The notes below the pieces were generated by a model. It saw only the letters and a program-made list of their open reading frames with translations, did not search any database and was not told the origin of the DNA. A program made the translations under genes and the position numbers. A DNA stretch of 33,731 nt from Alistipes sp. (lineage in GTDB: Bacteria; Bacteroidota; Bacteroidia; Bacteroidales; Rikenellaceae), in contig JAFOHD010000026.1 of NCBI GenBank assembly GCA_017421945.1, forward strand, positions 1 through 33,731. Direction: 5' to 3'. Shown here piece after piece: positions 16,934 to 24,196 of this stretch. Each line of letters starts with the position of its first letter. Position 1 is the first letter of the stretch.

Positions 16934-18229
16934 TTACAAAATCTCGGCGACAACGAAATTACTACCCCCGACAAACACCGCATCCTCTTTATCAGCCATC
17001 TTCAAGGCATGCTCCAACGCCGCAGCAACACTCTGCACCACATCACCCTGCAACCCTTGAGCCGCAGCCTTTAGGGCAAGCTCCTCGGCAGGCAATGCCC
17101 GAGGCGAGGATGCCTGCGTGAAGATGTAATGAGCCGTGCGTGGCAAAAGAGGCAACACCTGCGACAAATCCTTCTCGCGGGCAAAACCCAGGATGCACAC
17201 AACCCTCTGGTGGGATACCACAAGCCTTTCGAGTTGCTTTGCCACATACCTCATGCCGTGTGCATTATGGCCCGTATCGCACACCACCAGCGGCTGGCGC
17301 GACAGCACCTGCCAACGTCCCACAAGATGGGTGGTGGAGGCTGCCGAGGCGAGCCCCTCAAAGTATGCTTTACGGGAGATGGTGAGTGGCGAATGGCTAT
17401 GCAGCACATCCAGGGCCGCCGAAGCTGTCACCACGTTATTGTATTGATAATCACCAAGAAGGTCGAGCCTTACATCAAACTCCTCACCATCGCGCTGGCG
17501 ACGCAAAGCGAAACTATTGTGCATACCCTCGCTCCCACATCCGACCACACCAAAACATTGCTGCGCAAAATAGAGCGGAGAGCCCATCTTCTCTGCCACC
17601 GAGGCAAACACCTCATCACACTCGGCACTATGCTCACCCACAACCACAGGAACTCCCCGCTTGATGATGCCCGCCTTCTCGCCGGCGATTGCCTCAAGTG
17701 TAGAGCCCAGCAGGTCGGTATGGTCAAGGCCTATGTTGGTGATGACGCTGAGCAGAGGGGTGATTATGTTTGTTGCATCGAGCCTGCCTCCAAGCCCTGT
17801 CTCGATGACTGCCACCTCAACATCCTGCTCGGCAAAGTGAGCAAATGCCATGGCTGCCGTAATCTCGAAGAACGAGAGCCCCAGGCGCTTGGTATCGGTC
17901 AGGTGGGTGGCCACAAAATCAACCACCTCCTGCTGGGTAATCATCTCTCCATCAACACGTATGCGCTCACGGAAATCCTTCAGGTGGGGCGAGGTGAACA
18001 ATCCCACACGATAGCCCGCATGCTGAAGCACCGAAGCTATCATGTGCGAGGTCGAGCCCTTGCCGTTGGTACCCGCAATGTGAATAGTGAGGTAGCTCTG
18101 CTGCGGATTGCCTATTGCGCAGCAAAACTCCGCAATTCGCTCCAGCCCGGGTTTATATGCCGCCGCACCTACCTGCTGAAACGAGGTAAGTTGGTTGAAC
18201 AGAAAGTCTAAAGTCTGTGCGTAGTCCAT
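16934..18229 (-). CDS. folC: Folylpolyglutamate synthase / dihydrofolate synthase
   Basis: A 431-residue Mur-ligase-fold enzyme that adds glutamate to folates and in many bacteria also makes dihydrofolate from dihydropteroate. The ATP loop GTNGKGSTSHMI is at residues 53-64, the family motif TSPHLKDFRERI near 79-90, and the second signature ETGLGGRLDATNIITP near 142-157. The C-terminal domain contains CDTGHNAHGM and GFAREKD, both typical. Length is normal. It starts 2 bases after lnt ends and is the last gene of def-lnt-folC. Confidence 0.93.
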   Translation of the reverse strand: MDYAQTLDFLFNQLTSFQQVGAAAYKPGLERIAEFCCAIGNPQQSYLTIHIAGTNGKGSTSHMIASVLQHAGYRVGLFTSPHLKDFRERIRVDGEMITQQEVVDFVATHLTDTKRLGLSFFEITAAMAFAHFAEQDVEVAVIETGLGGRLDATNIITPLLSVITNIGLDHTDLLGSTLEAIAGEKAGIIKRGVPVVVGEHSAECDEVFASVAEKMGSPLYFAQQCFGVVGCGSEGMHNSFALRRQRDGEEFDVRLDLLGDYQYNNVVTASAALDVLHSHSPLTISRKAYFEGLASAASTTHLVGRWQVLSRQPLVVCDTGHNAHGMRYVAKQLERLVVSHQRVVCILGFAREKDLSQVLPLLPRTAHYIFTQASSPRALPAEELALKAAAQGLQGDVVQSVAAALEHALKMADKEDAVFVGGSNFVVAEIL

Positions 18230-18231
18230 GA

Positions 18232-19791
18232 TTATGCAACAAGGTGATTCTTGCGTTTTATTCTGTAAGCTAAAAAGTACAGCACACCGAGCAGCGACAC
18301 AAGCAGCGACATACGCCCCACCCAGTCACCATACTCCACATAGAGGGTTTTATTGCTACGCACCTCGACATCTGATGTCAGCACACCTCGCTGCTCCCAG
18401 CCCATGCTCTGAACAATGTCACCGCGCGAAGTGATGAAACCCGACACACCCGTGTTGGCACTGCGTGCAATGGCACGGCGGCACTCGATGGCTCGCAGGC
18501 GGCAGTAGTCAAACAATCGCTTATGGCCCGGAGTATTACCCCACCAGCCGTCATTCGACATCACAAGCATCAGCTCGGCACCCTCGCGCGCAAACCTCGC
18601 AAAGCAGTCGCCATAAATACCCTCATAGCAGATTGCGGGGCCATACTTTACACCCGCCTTGCTGAAGACCGTAGCCTTATCGTTACGCCCCAGCTGGCCC
18701 GTGATACCACCCAAATCGACAAACTTATCAAGGAAATCGGTAAATGGCATGGTCTCAACGCCAATGACAAGGCGCATCTTGTGGTGCAACTTCTGCTCGC
18801 CGTCGGCATTCACAGCCACGGCCGAGTTATAGACATCGTAATACCCACCCCACGCCGAACGTGCCGTAGGGGTTGGTTTCATCGGTGAATCATATTGTTT
18901 GATGGTGGTAGCACCCGTAACCAGCATGGTATTGGGGTGTTGTGATTGAACCGCCTGAATTATCTGCTCCATAACCTCACCCTGCAAGGGCTCGTCATCG
19001 TCAAGCCGCTCGGGCAGAGCAGTCTCGGGCAACAGAGCCACACTACTTGACGAAGGGGTCTGGGCCAAAAGGTCGAGGATGTTTTTGGTCTGCGCATGCT
19101 CGCTGCCGCTGAACTTCTCCTCGTAGCAATCGACATTGGGCTGAAGCACCGACACCTGAACACTCTTTTCAGAGGGTTCATAGCTCCAATACATCACCAG
19201 CGACACCACCAAAGGTATCACAACCACCGCCGCAGCCCTCACCACAGACCACCGCTTGCGGCAAATGACAGCCTCGAAGATGGCTATATTACACATCACA
19301 ACCCACAACGAGCCACCAAAGACTCCCGTGGCAGAGTACCACTGCACAGCCCACACATCGCGCGAGAAACCGTTACCCAGCGTAAGCCACGGAAACGACA
19401 GCACCTCGGCCGAGGTGTAGAGATACTCGGTGGCTACCCACGTACAGGCAAGGAGTGTATATGCCAGGGCACGCGATGCACGCTTCGACACGTAGTGATA
19501 GAGCATGAAGCCCACCAGATTCCAGAACGTAGAGAACAAGGTTGCAGTGATGGGCCCTATGGGCGCAGCTATCCACACCCACCATATCGTGGCGATGTTC
19601 CACAACACAAAGGTCAGGGCTGCCCACCCCGCCATGCGCCACCAATCACGCATAGAGTCGGAGTACGACGCACTGATAAGCATCAGCGGCACAAGTGCCA
19701 CCACCAACGTAAGTCCCGTTGCACCCAGCCACGCAGGTACAAGCATCGCAAGGCTCAAGGCAACACATAAAAGTTTTATTTTCAACGACAT
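18232..19791 (-). CDS. lnt: Apolipoprotein N-acyltransferase
   Basis: A 519-residue inner-membrane enzyme that adds the third acyl chain to the N-terminal cysteine of lipoproteins. The first about 210 residues form several hydrophobic helices; the rest is a periplasmic nitrilase-like domain. The catalytic triad can be placed: Glu in LLPETALPERL near residue 254, Lys in HHKMRLVIGVE, and Cys in PAICYEGIYGD near 386. The loop after the Lys reads VIGVE where proteobacterial Lnt has VPFGE, as I expect for Bacteroidetes. The last 25 residues contain one more hydrophobic helix. It starts 5 bases after the def-like gene ends, in one operon with a lipoprotein. Confidence 0.93.
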   Translation of the reverse strand: MSLKIKLLCVALSLAMLVPAWLGATGLTLVVALVPLMLISASYSDSMRDWWRMAGWAALTFVLWNIATIWWVWIAAPIGPITATLFSTFWNLVGFMLYHYVSKRASRALAYTLLACTWVATEYLYTSAEVLSFPWLTLGNGFSRDVWAVQWYSATGVFGGSLWVVMCNIAIFEAVICRKRWSVVRAAAVVVIPLVVSLVMYWSYEPSEKSVQVSVLQPNVDCYEEKFSGSEHAQTKNILDLLAQTPSSSSVALLPETALPERLDDDEPLQGEVMEQIIQAVQSQHPNTMLVTGATTIKQYDSPMKPTPTARSAWGGYYDVYNSAVAVNADGEQKLHHKMRLVIGVETMPFTDFLDKFVDLGGITGQLGRNDKATVFSKAGVKYGPAICYEGIYGDCFARFAREGAELMLVMSNDGWWGNTPGHKRLFDYCRLRAIECRRAIARSANTGVSGFITSRGDIVQSMGWEQRGVLTSDVEVRSNKTLYVEYGDWVGRMSLLVSLLGVLYFLAYRIKRKNHLVA

Positions 19792-19796
19792 AGGCT

Positions 19797-20378
19797 CTAC
19801 TCCTTTTCCATTTTATCAATATACAGCACTCCATCCAGATGGTCAATCTCGTGCTGAAAAATTACAGCCGTAAAACCACTCACAGTGTCGGTATGCTCCA
19901 CAAAATCGAGGTCACGATAACGCAACACTATCTGCTGCGAGCGGCTGACCACACCCCTCATTTCGGGCACCGAGAGGCAACCCTCACCGCCGAGTTTCAT
20001 CTCGCCCGGCATTGCCAAAATCTCGGGATTGAGGAAAAACTCAAATGGCTCACCCTCCTTGTCAAATCGTTGCACGGCAACCATTCGGCGCAGGATGCCC
20101 ACCTGCGGAGCTGCTATGCCCACGCCCTCATTTTCGGGATTCTGCACCGTAGCCAGCATGCGGCGACAAAGCGTAGCAAGCTCTTCGGTTGCCACCATCC
20201 CGCGGTTCATGGGCTGCGACTTGCTGCGCAGAAGCAGCGAATCGGCACGATTTGAAATGGTTGTCAGCGACATGATATCACCCTCGCCACCAAAAATCAC
20301 CTCACGCTCGGCAGAGGTGAATCCCCCACACGAACTAAGTAACAGAGCGCAACTCAATATGACTAAAAATTTTTTCAT
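19797..20378 (-). CDS. def: Peptide deformylase with a lipoprotein signal peptide
   Basis: From the ATG at 20378 the protein is 193 residues. All three deformylase motifs are intact: GVGIAAPQ (residues 85-92), EGCLS with metal ligand Cys134, and HEIDH with ligands His176 and His180 and catalytic Glu177. Cytoplasmic deformylases remove the formyl group from nascent N-termini. Here a typical lipoprotein leader precedes the domain: MKKF, a hydrophobic core and lipobox LSSC with Cys17. No acidic surface-export signal follows the Cys, so a periplasm-facing lipoprotein is predicted. An internal ATG at 20273 (residue 36) falls where ordinary deformylases begin and has GAGGG seven bases before it, so a cytoplasmic 158-residue form may also be made. 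A further ATG at 20390 is possible but adds only four residues ahead of the signal. Confidence 0.9.
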   Translation of the reverse strand: MKKFLVILSCALLLSSCGGFTSAEREVIFGGEGDIMSLTTISNRADSLLLRSKSQPMNRGMVATEELATLCRRMLATVQNPENEGVGIAAPQVGILRRMVAVQRFDKEGEPFEFFLNPEILAMPGEMKLGGEGCLSVPEMRGVVSRSQQIVLRYRDLDFVEHTDTVSGFTAVIFQHEIDHLDGVLYIDKMEKE

Positions 20379-20398
20379 TAAACATTCCATTTAGATTG

Positions 20399-20406
20399 CA
20401 AATATA
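20399..20406 (-). promoter_or_regulatory. -7 box upstream of def-lnt-folC
   Basis: The minus strand reads TATATTTG, a perfect TAnnTTTG, 20 bases before the ATG at 20378. No clear -33 element is seen. It places transcription upstream of the signal-peptide start. Confidence 0.5.
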
Positions 20407-20463
20407 CGAAAAAAACCACGGCTCGGCATTGCACGAGAAATAAAATCAAATTATCGCCAAAAA

Positions 20464-20495
20464 TTTGTTTCCCACTCTGCGATATACTATCTTTG
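20464..20495 (+). promoter_or_regulatory. Promoter of the cdd operon
   Basis: TTTG (20464-20467), exactly 20 bases, then TATCTTTG (20488-20495): a full match to the Bacteroidetes vegetative promoter. The predicted start near 20501 leaves a leader of about 20 bases before the ATG at 20520. Confidence 0.75.
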
Positions 20496-20519
20496 CTACT
20501 GCAAGAAAAATATTGGCTC

Positions 20520-20975
20520 ATGGAGAAGAGTTTTTCAATTTGCTTTGACCACTTCACCGCATTAAACGACATGCCGACAGCCGACAGGGCTCTTGTTGAA
20601 GCTGCCCGCCAGGCGACAGTGTTGGCCCATGCCCCATACTCCAACTTCAGGGTGGGTGCTGCGGCACGCCTGCAAGGCGGCGAGATAGTGGTGGCGGCCA
20701 ACTGCGAGAGCGAGGTGTTTCCCTCGGGGATGTGCGCCGAGCGGGTGTTACTTTACAACCTGCAAACAAACTACGGCAAGTATAGAATTGAAGCCCTGGC
20801 AATAGCCTCACAACCCGACGAGCATGAGTGTTACCCCTGCGGAGCATGCCGTCAGAGCCTGCTCGATGCCGAGCGCAGGCAGCAAAGCCCCATACGCATC
20901 ATCATGAGCAGCCGCACTACGGCCACCGTAGTTGCCTCGGCAGCAACCCTGCTACCATTTTCATTCAGACTATGA
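20520..20975 (+). CDS. cdd: Cytidine deaminase
   Basis: A 151-residue enzyme that hydrolyses cytidine and deoxycytidine to the uridine forms in pyrimidine salvage. The zinc site is visible: CAER near residue 71 (Cys ligand and catalytic Glu) and PCGAC near 103 (two Cys ligands). The substrate motif NCE lies just before the first. An upstream in-frame TTG lies within the promoter box, so the ATG at 20520 is the start. The stop overlaps the next start in ATGA, indicating coupled translation. Confidence 0.93.
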   Translation: MEKSFSICFDHFTALNDMPTADRALVEAARQATVLAHAPYSNFRVGAAARLQGGEIVVAANCESEVFPSGMCAERVLLYNLQTNYGKYRIEALAIASQPDEHECYPCGACRQSLLDAERRQQSPIRIIMSSRTTATVVASAATLLPFSFRL

Positions 20976-21658
20976 TACATATTGAAGATATTTTATACGA
21001 GGACAACCACATCATTGTGGTAAACAAGCGCTGCGGCGACCTGGTGCAACCCGACCGCGAGAGTGATGAGGCGCTGGAGAACGACATCAAGGCGATGATA
21101 AAGGTGCGTGACCACAAGCCAGGGGATGTGTTCCTGGGCGTTGTTCACCGCATCGACCGCCCCGTGAGCGGAGCGGTGATTTTTGCCAAGACATCGAAGG
21201 CCCTCACACGCCTGAACGAGATGATTCGCAGCGGCGAGATTCGCAAGACATACTGGGCAATCGTGGAGGCCCGCCCGCCACAGGACGAGGCTTCGCTCAC
21301 CCACTACATCGTACGTGACGGCCGCACAAACCGCTCACGCGCCTACGACAAACCCAAGGCCGATGGCAAGAAGGCCATGCTGAACTACCGCCTGCTGGGC
21401 TGCTCGACACGTTACACACTGCTGGAGGTGGAGCTATTGACTGGACGTCACCACCAGATTCGTTGCCAGCTCTCGAAGATTGGCTGCCCGATAAAGGGTG
21501 ACCTGAAGTATGGCGCAAAGCGTTCAAACCCCGATGGAGGCATCTCGCTACACTCACGCCGTGTGGAGTTTTTGCATCCCGTGCGCAAAGAGCCCATCAG
21601 CATCACAGCACCTACTCCAAAGGATAATTTGTGGGAGTTTTTTGAAGGATTGAAATAG
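20972..21658 (+). CDS. RluA-family RNA pseudouridine synthase
   Basis: A 228-residue protein made up of just the catalytic domain, without the S4 RNA-binding domain of RluC/RluD. The signature HRIDRPVSGAVIFAKTSKA is at residues 59-77, with catalytic Asp62. LLTGRHHQIRCQL and the GDLKYG region complete the fold. It isomerises specific uridines in rRNA or tRNA; the target cannot be read from sequence. The open frame extends upstream into cdd, but the ATG at 20972, overlapping the cdd stop by 4 bases, matches where family members begin. Confidence 0.9.
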   Translation: MIHIEDILYEDNHIIVVNKRCGDLVQPDRESDEALENDIKAMIKVRDHKPGDVFLGVVHRIDRPVSGAVIFAKTSKALTRLNEMIRSGEIRKTYWAIVEARPPQDEASLTHYIVRDGRTNRSRAYDKPKADGKKAMLNYRLLGCSTRYTLLEVELLTGRHHQIRCQLSKIGCPIKGDLKYGAKRSNPDGGISLHSRRVEFLHPVRKEPISITAPTPKDNLWEFFEGLK

Positions 21659-21664
21659 CCGGCC

Positions 21665-22117
21665 ATGAGACTACTTATTCAACGTGTAAGCCGCGCATCG
21701 GTCGGCATCAACAACTCGCTGCACTCATCAATAGGCAAGGGCCTGCTGGTTTTGGTAGGCATAGAGGAGGCTGACGGTCAAGAGGATATAGATTGGCTCA
21801 CAGGTAAACTCGTTCGCCTGCGCATCTTTGACGATGAGAACGGGGTGATGAACCTTGACCTGGGTCAGGTCAAGGGCGAGGTGATGATAGTGAGCCAGTT
21901 CACGCTCCACGCCTCAACCAAGAAGGGTAACCGCCCATCTTACTTCCGTGCCGCACCCGAGGCCATCTCCCGTCCCATGTACGAGAGGTTTGTGGCGGCG
22001 GTGGAGCAGGCCACAGGTAGCAGGGTTGCCACGGGAGTGTTCGGTGCAGACATGCAGGTGGAGCTTGTAAACGACGGCCCCGTAACAATATGGATTGATT
22101 CACGCAACAGAGAGTAA
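21665..22117 (+). CDS. dtd: D-aminoacyl-tRNA deacylase
   Basis: A 150-residue homodimeric enzyme that hydrolyses D-amino acids (and glycine wrongly charged on tRNA-Ala) from tRNA. Both active-site motifs are present: SQFTLHAS near residue 77-84 and NDGPVTIWID near the C-terminus, the latter matching the cross-subunit Gly-cisPro motif (NxGPVT). The N-terminus MRLLIQRVSRASV is typical. It begins 6 bases after the pseudouridine synthase and is followed directly by the nuclease ATG. Confidence 0.95.
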   Translation: MRLLIQRVSRASVGINNSLHSSIGKGLLVLVGIEEADGQEDIDWLTGKLVRLRIFDDENGVMNLDLGQVKGEVMIVSQFTLHASTKKGNRPSYFRAAPEAISRPMYERFVAAVEQATGSRVATGVFGADMQVELVNDGPVTIWIDSRNRE

Positions 22118-23173
22118 ATGAGAAGAAGAACACGCAAATTAAGCCCCAACAGAGCCATTATATATATAGTCTTGCTGGCCCTGCTGTGGTGTGCGAAATA
22201 CATATACGAAAATAGGCTCGGCACAGAGCACATTCAGAAGGGAGATACTTCGCTGCTGGTTTCCTCGCAGGCGCATGCCGAAGAGTTACAGCCTCAGCAA
22301 GAGCATCAGCAGAAGAGCGAGGAATCGGAGAGTTCATCCTCTAAGAGCGCACGCGATGCCGCCCCAAAGCATAAATACTCGGGATGGGCAGAGCTGCCTG
22401 CCGAGCGCAAGGCGAAGAACCTCTACTACGCCTACCACCTCATAGCCGAGGAGCAGGCCGATGACCCACGCCGCAACTACGCCGTATGTTTCGACAGCGA
22501 GCAGCACTGCCCCGCATGGATTGCAGCCATCCTGCACCCCTCGTACAATGGCGACACAAAGCGCATCGACAACTATCAGTTCGACCCGCAGCTGCCCGTA
22601 AACATACAACCCAACCTGAAACGCTCGTATGGAGGCGACTACTCGCGCGGACATCTGCTCGGCTCGGCCGAGCGCAACATATCGCGCGCAGCCAACACGC
22701 AGACCTTCTACTCAACCAACATCGCCCCACAAATACGCATAGGATTCAACTCGGCGGCGGGCGCGTGGAACAACCTTGAGGCATTGGTCGAAAAGCAGAT
22801 ATGCGCCGACACGCTGTATGTGGTTACGGGATGTATATTCGACGAGTTCACCGACAGCGACGGCACGTCCATTCAGCCCACAACCATCACCAACCGCAAC
22901 GACGAGAAACCAATTGGCGTCCCCACAGCATACTACAAGGCTCTGCTACGCACACGCCGTGGCGACACGGGCAAGAGTGTCCTCGAGTGCAAGGCCTCGG
23001 AGCTAAAGTGCGCAGCCTTCGTCGTAGGCCACCGCTCGGCAAAGGGGCGCAAACCCTCGGCCAAGGAGTTGATATCAATCAAGGAGCTGGAGCGACTCAC
23101 AGGTGAGAAATTTTTTGTAAACGTTAAACATGCCCCCAAGAATCAGGCCGAGCCCGCCGACTGGGGTTTGTAA
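22118..23173 (+). CDS. Membrane-anchored DNA/RNA non-specific endonuclease (NUC family)
   Basis: A 351-residue protein. A basic N-terminus and hydrophobic helix (residues 12-30) form an uncleaved anchor or signal, followed by a low-complexity Gln/Glu/Ser stretch (about 50-80), then a beta-beta-alpha-metal nuclease domain from about 100. The active site is recognisable as YSRGHL (His179), TFYSTNIAPQ and WNNLE. Two features differ from the usual family pattern: Ser176 replaces the Asp of DRGH, and two extra residues stand between the conserved Asn211 and Trp217. Such nucleases typically act outside the cytoplasm on nucleic acid for nutrition, defence or biofilm breakdown; here it would stay tethered at the periplasmic face. 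Its ATG directly follows the dtd stop, tying it to the cdd operon and hence perhaps to nucleoside salvage. Confidence 0.85.
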   Translation: MRRRTRKLSPNRAIIYIVLLALLWCAKYIYENRLGTEHIQKGDTSLLVSSQAHAEELQPQQEHQQKSEESESSSSKSARDAAPKHKYSGWAELPAERKAKNLYYAYHLIAEEQADDPRRNYAVCFDSEQHCPAWIAAILHPSYNGDTKRIDNYQFDPQLPVNIQPNLKRSYGGDYSRGHLLGSAERNISRAANTQTFYSTNIAPQIRIGFNSAAGAWNNLEALVEKQICADTLYVVTGCIFDEFTDSDGTSIQPTTITNRNDEKPIGVPTAYYKALLRTRRGDTGKSVLECKASELKCAAFVVGHRSAKGRKPSAKELISIKELERLTGEKFFVNVKHAPKNQAEPADWGL

Positions 23174-23185
23174 AGGAGAAGGATA

Positions 23186-23743
23186 ATGGATATAGCACAA
23201 GCGAAACGTAAGGAGAATATTGCCGAGTATATATTGTACTTGTGGCAGATTGAGGATTTGCTCAGGGCGTTGCAGTTCAGCCCCGAGGCGATATATTCAC
23301 AGTTGGTGGCACCACGCTCGATTGACGAGGAGCAGAAGCACCTCTACCTGTTGTGGTACATGGACATAGTAAACCTGCTGCGCAAGGAGGGCAAGGAGGA
23401 GAGCGGACATCTGGAGCATACACTACACCTGATTGGCGATGTGCATAACCTCCACCTGCAACTGATGCAAAACCCCATAGGAGAACACTACCGCACAATC
23501 TTTGCACGCCTCGCACCACAGCTGCCCATGCTGCGCACACTTGTCAAGAAGGAGAACATCAGCGACACCGAGCTCTGCTTCCGCTCGCTCTATGCCGCCA
23601 TGCTCTACCGCATAAAGGGCGACACAAAACACAGCGATGCCATTAACGACACCATTGAATTGGTGTCTCCCGTGGTGGCCGAGCTTGCTGCCATGTATGG
23701 CAAAGTGGAGCGTGGTGAGGTCGATTTATTTCAGGATATGTAG
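23186..23743 (+). CDS. DUF4924 family protein
   Basis: A 185-residue, mostly helical soluble protein. The N-terminus (AQAKRKENIAEYILYLWQIEDLLRAL) matches my memory of DUF4924, a family found mainly in Bacteroidetes with no assigned function. No signal peptide, membrane segment or catalytic motif is evident. It begins 12 bases after the nuclease gene and is the last gene of the cdd operon. A role cannot be inferred beyond conservation in the phylum. Confidence 0.75.
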   Translation: MDIAQAKRKENIAEYILYLWQIEDLLRALQFSPEAIYSQLVAPRSIDEEQKHLYLLWYMDIVNLLRKEGKEESGHLEHTLHLIGDVHNLHLQLMQNPIGEHYRTIFARLAPQLPMLRTLVKKENISDTELCFRSLYAAMLYRIKGDTKHSDAINDTIELVSPVVAELAAMYGKVERGEVDLFQDM

Positions 23744-23772
23744 TCTTAGGAGCCTGAAAAATGGGTTCAAAA

Positions 23773-23788
23773 GCCCCTCTCAAGGGGC
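23773..23788 (+). other. Small hairpin after the cdd operon
   Basis: GCCCCT-CTCA-AGGGGC forms a perfect 6-bp stem 30 bases after the DUF4924 stop. It lacks a T-run on the + strand, so it is at best a weak terminator or a mark of transcript end. Confidence 0.35.
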
Positions 23789-23826
23789 AAATACGGCAGG
23801 AAAAAGCAATTTTATTTACAAATTAT

Positions 23827-23857
23827 TTTGTTAAATCAGAAAATCGTTTTACCTTTG
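23827..23857 (+). promoter_or_regulatory. Promoter of rpmH
   Basis: TTTG (23827-23830), 19 bases, TACCTTTG (23850-23857): a full consensus match. The predicted start near 23863 gives a leader of about 70 bases, the longest in the window. Confidence 0.75.
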
Positions 23858-23869
23858 CCCCTCGCAAAG

Positions 23870-23889
23870 ATTATGCTGCATGGCATAAT
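23870..23889 (+). promoter_or_regulatory. Hairpin in the rpmH 5' leader
   Basis: ATTATGC (23870-23876) pairs with GCATAAT (23883-23889) around a 6-base loop, about 48 bases before the rpmH ATG. It may be a structural or regulatory leader element; function is not known. Confidence 0.35.
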
Positions 23890-23936
23890 TGAAGCAAATA
23901 TGTGAAACAAACACAAAAAACGATATCGTTATGGCA

Positions 23937-24098
23937 ATGAAAAGAACTTACCAGCCTTCTCGCCGCAAGAGAATCAACAAGCATGGATTCCGTCAGAGAA
24001 TGGCTACTGCCAATGGTCGCAAGGTATTGGCAGCGCGTCGTGCAAAGGGACGCAAGAAGCTGACCGTTTCTGACGAGTCAACTTTCAAGTATGCTTAA
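23937..24098 (+). CDS. rpmH: 50S ribosomal protein L34
   Basis: A 53-residue, very basic protein with the unmistakable L34 sequence: [18 protein letters not shown] and [19 protein letters not shown]. It binds 23S rRNA in the large subunit. The start may be 23931 (adding Met-Ala) or 23937; homologues begin MKRT, so the latter is chosen. The gene stands alone between its own promoter and terminator. In many bacteria it adjoins rnpA and dnaA, neither of which is here. Confidence 0.97.
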   Translation: MKRTYQPSRRKRINKHGFRQRMATANGRKVLAARRAKGRKKLTVSDESTFKYA

Positions 24099-24153
24099 TT
24101 TTACCTACTCGGTAAAATAAGAAGGGGCTGGACGCAGTCCCTTCTTGTTTTTT
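24098..24153 (+). terminator. Tandem hairpins ending in the rpmH terminator
   Basis: A first 8-bp hairpin (ATTTTACC at 24098-24105 with GGTAAAAT at 24111-24118) begins on the last base of the rpmH stop. It is followed by AAGAAGGG (24119-24126) pairing with CCCTTCTT (24139-24146), with an inner CTG/CAG stem and GACG loop, then GTTTTTT. The second is a standard rho-independent terminator. Confidence 0.85.
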
Positions 24154-24196
24154 ATATCCCACCCCTCTCGGGCACACTTTATGTATTGACAGGGGT

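Noticed and set aside
17129-18211. Open frame of 360 codons on the + strand opposite folC
   Set aside because: Antisense to a complete folC with intact motifs; no family resemblance.
23760-23790. GGGTTCAAAAGCCCC resembling a tRNA T-arm
   Set aside because: The flanking bases do not form the 5-bp T-stem and no acceptor or anticodon arm can be drawn around it.
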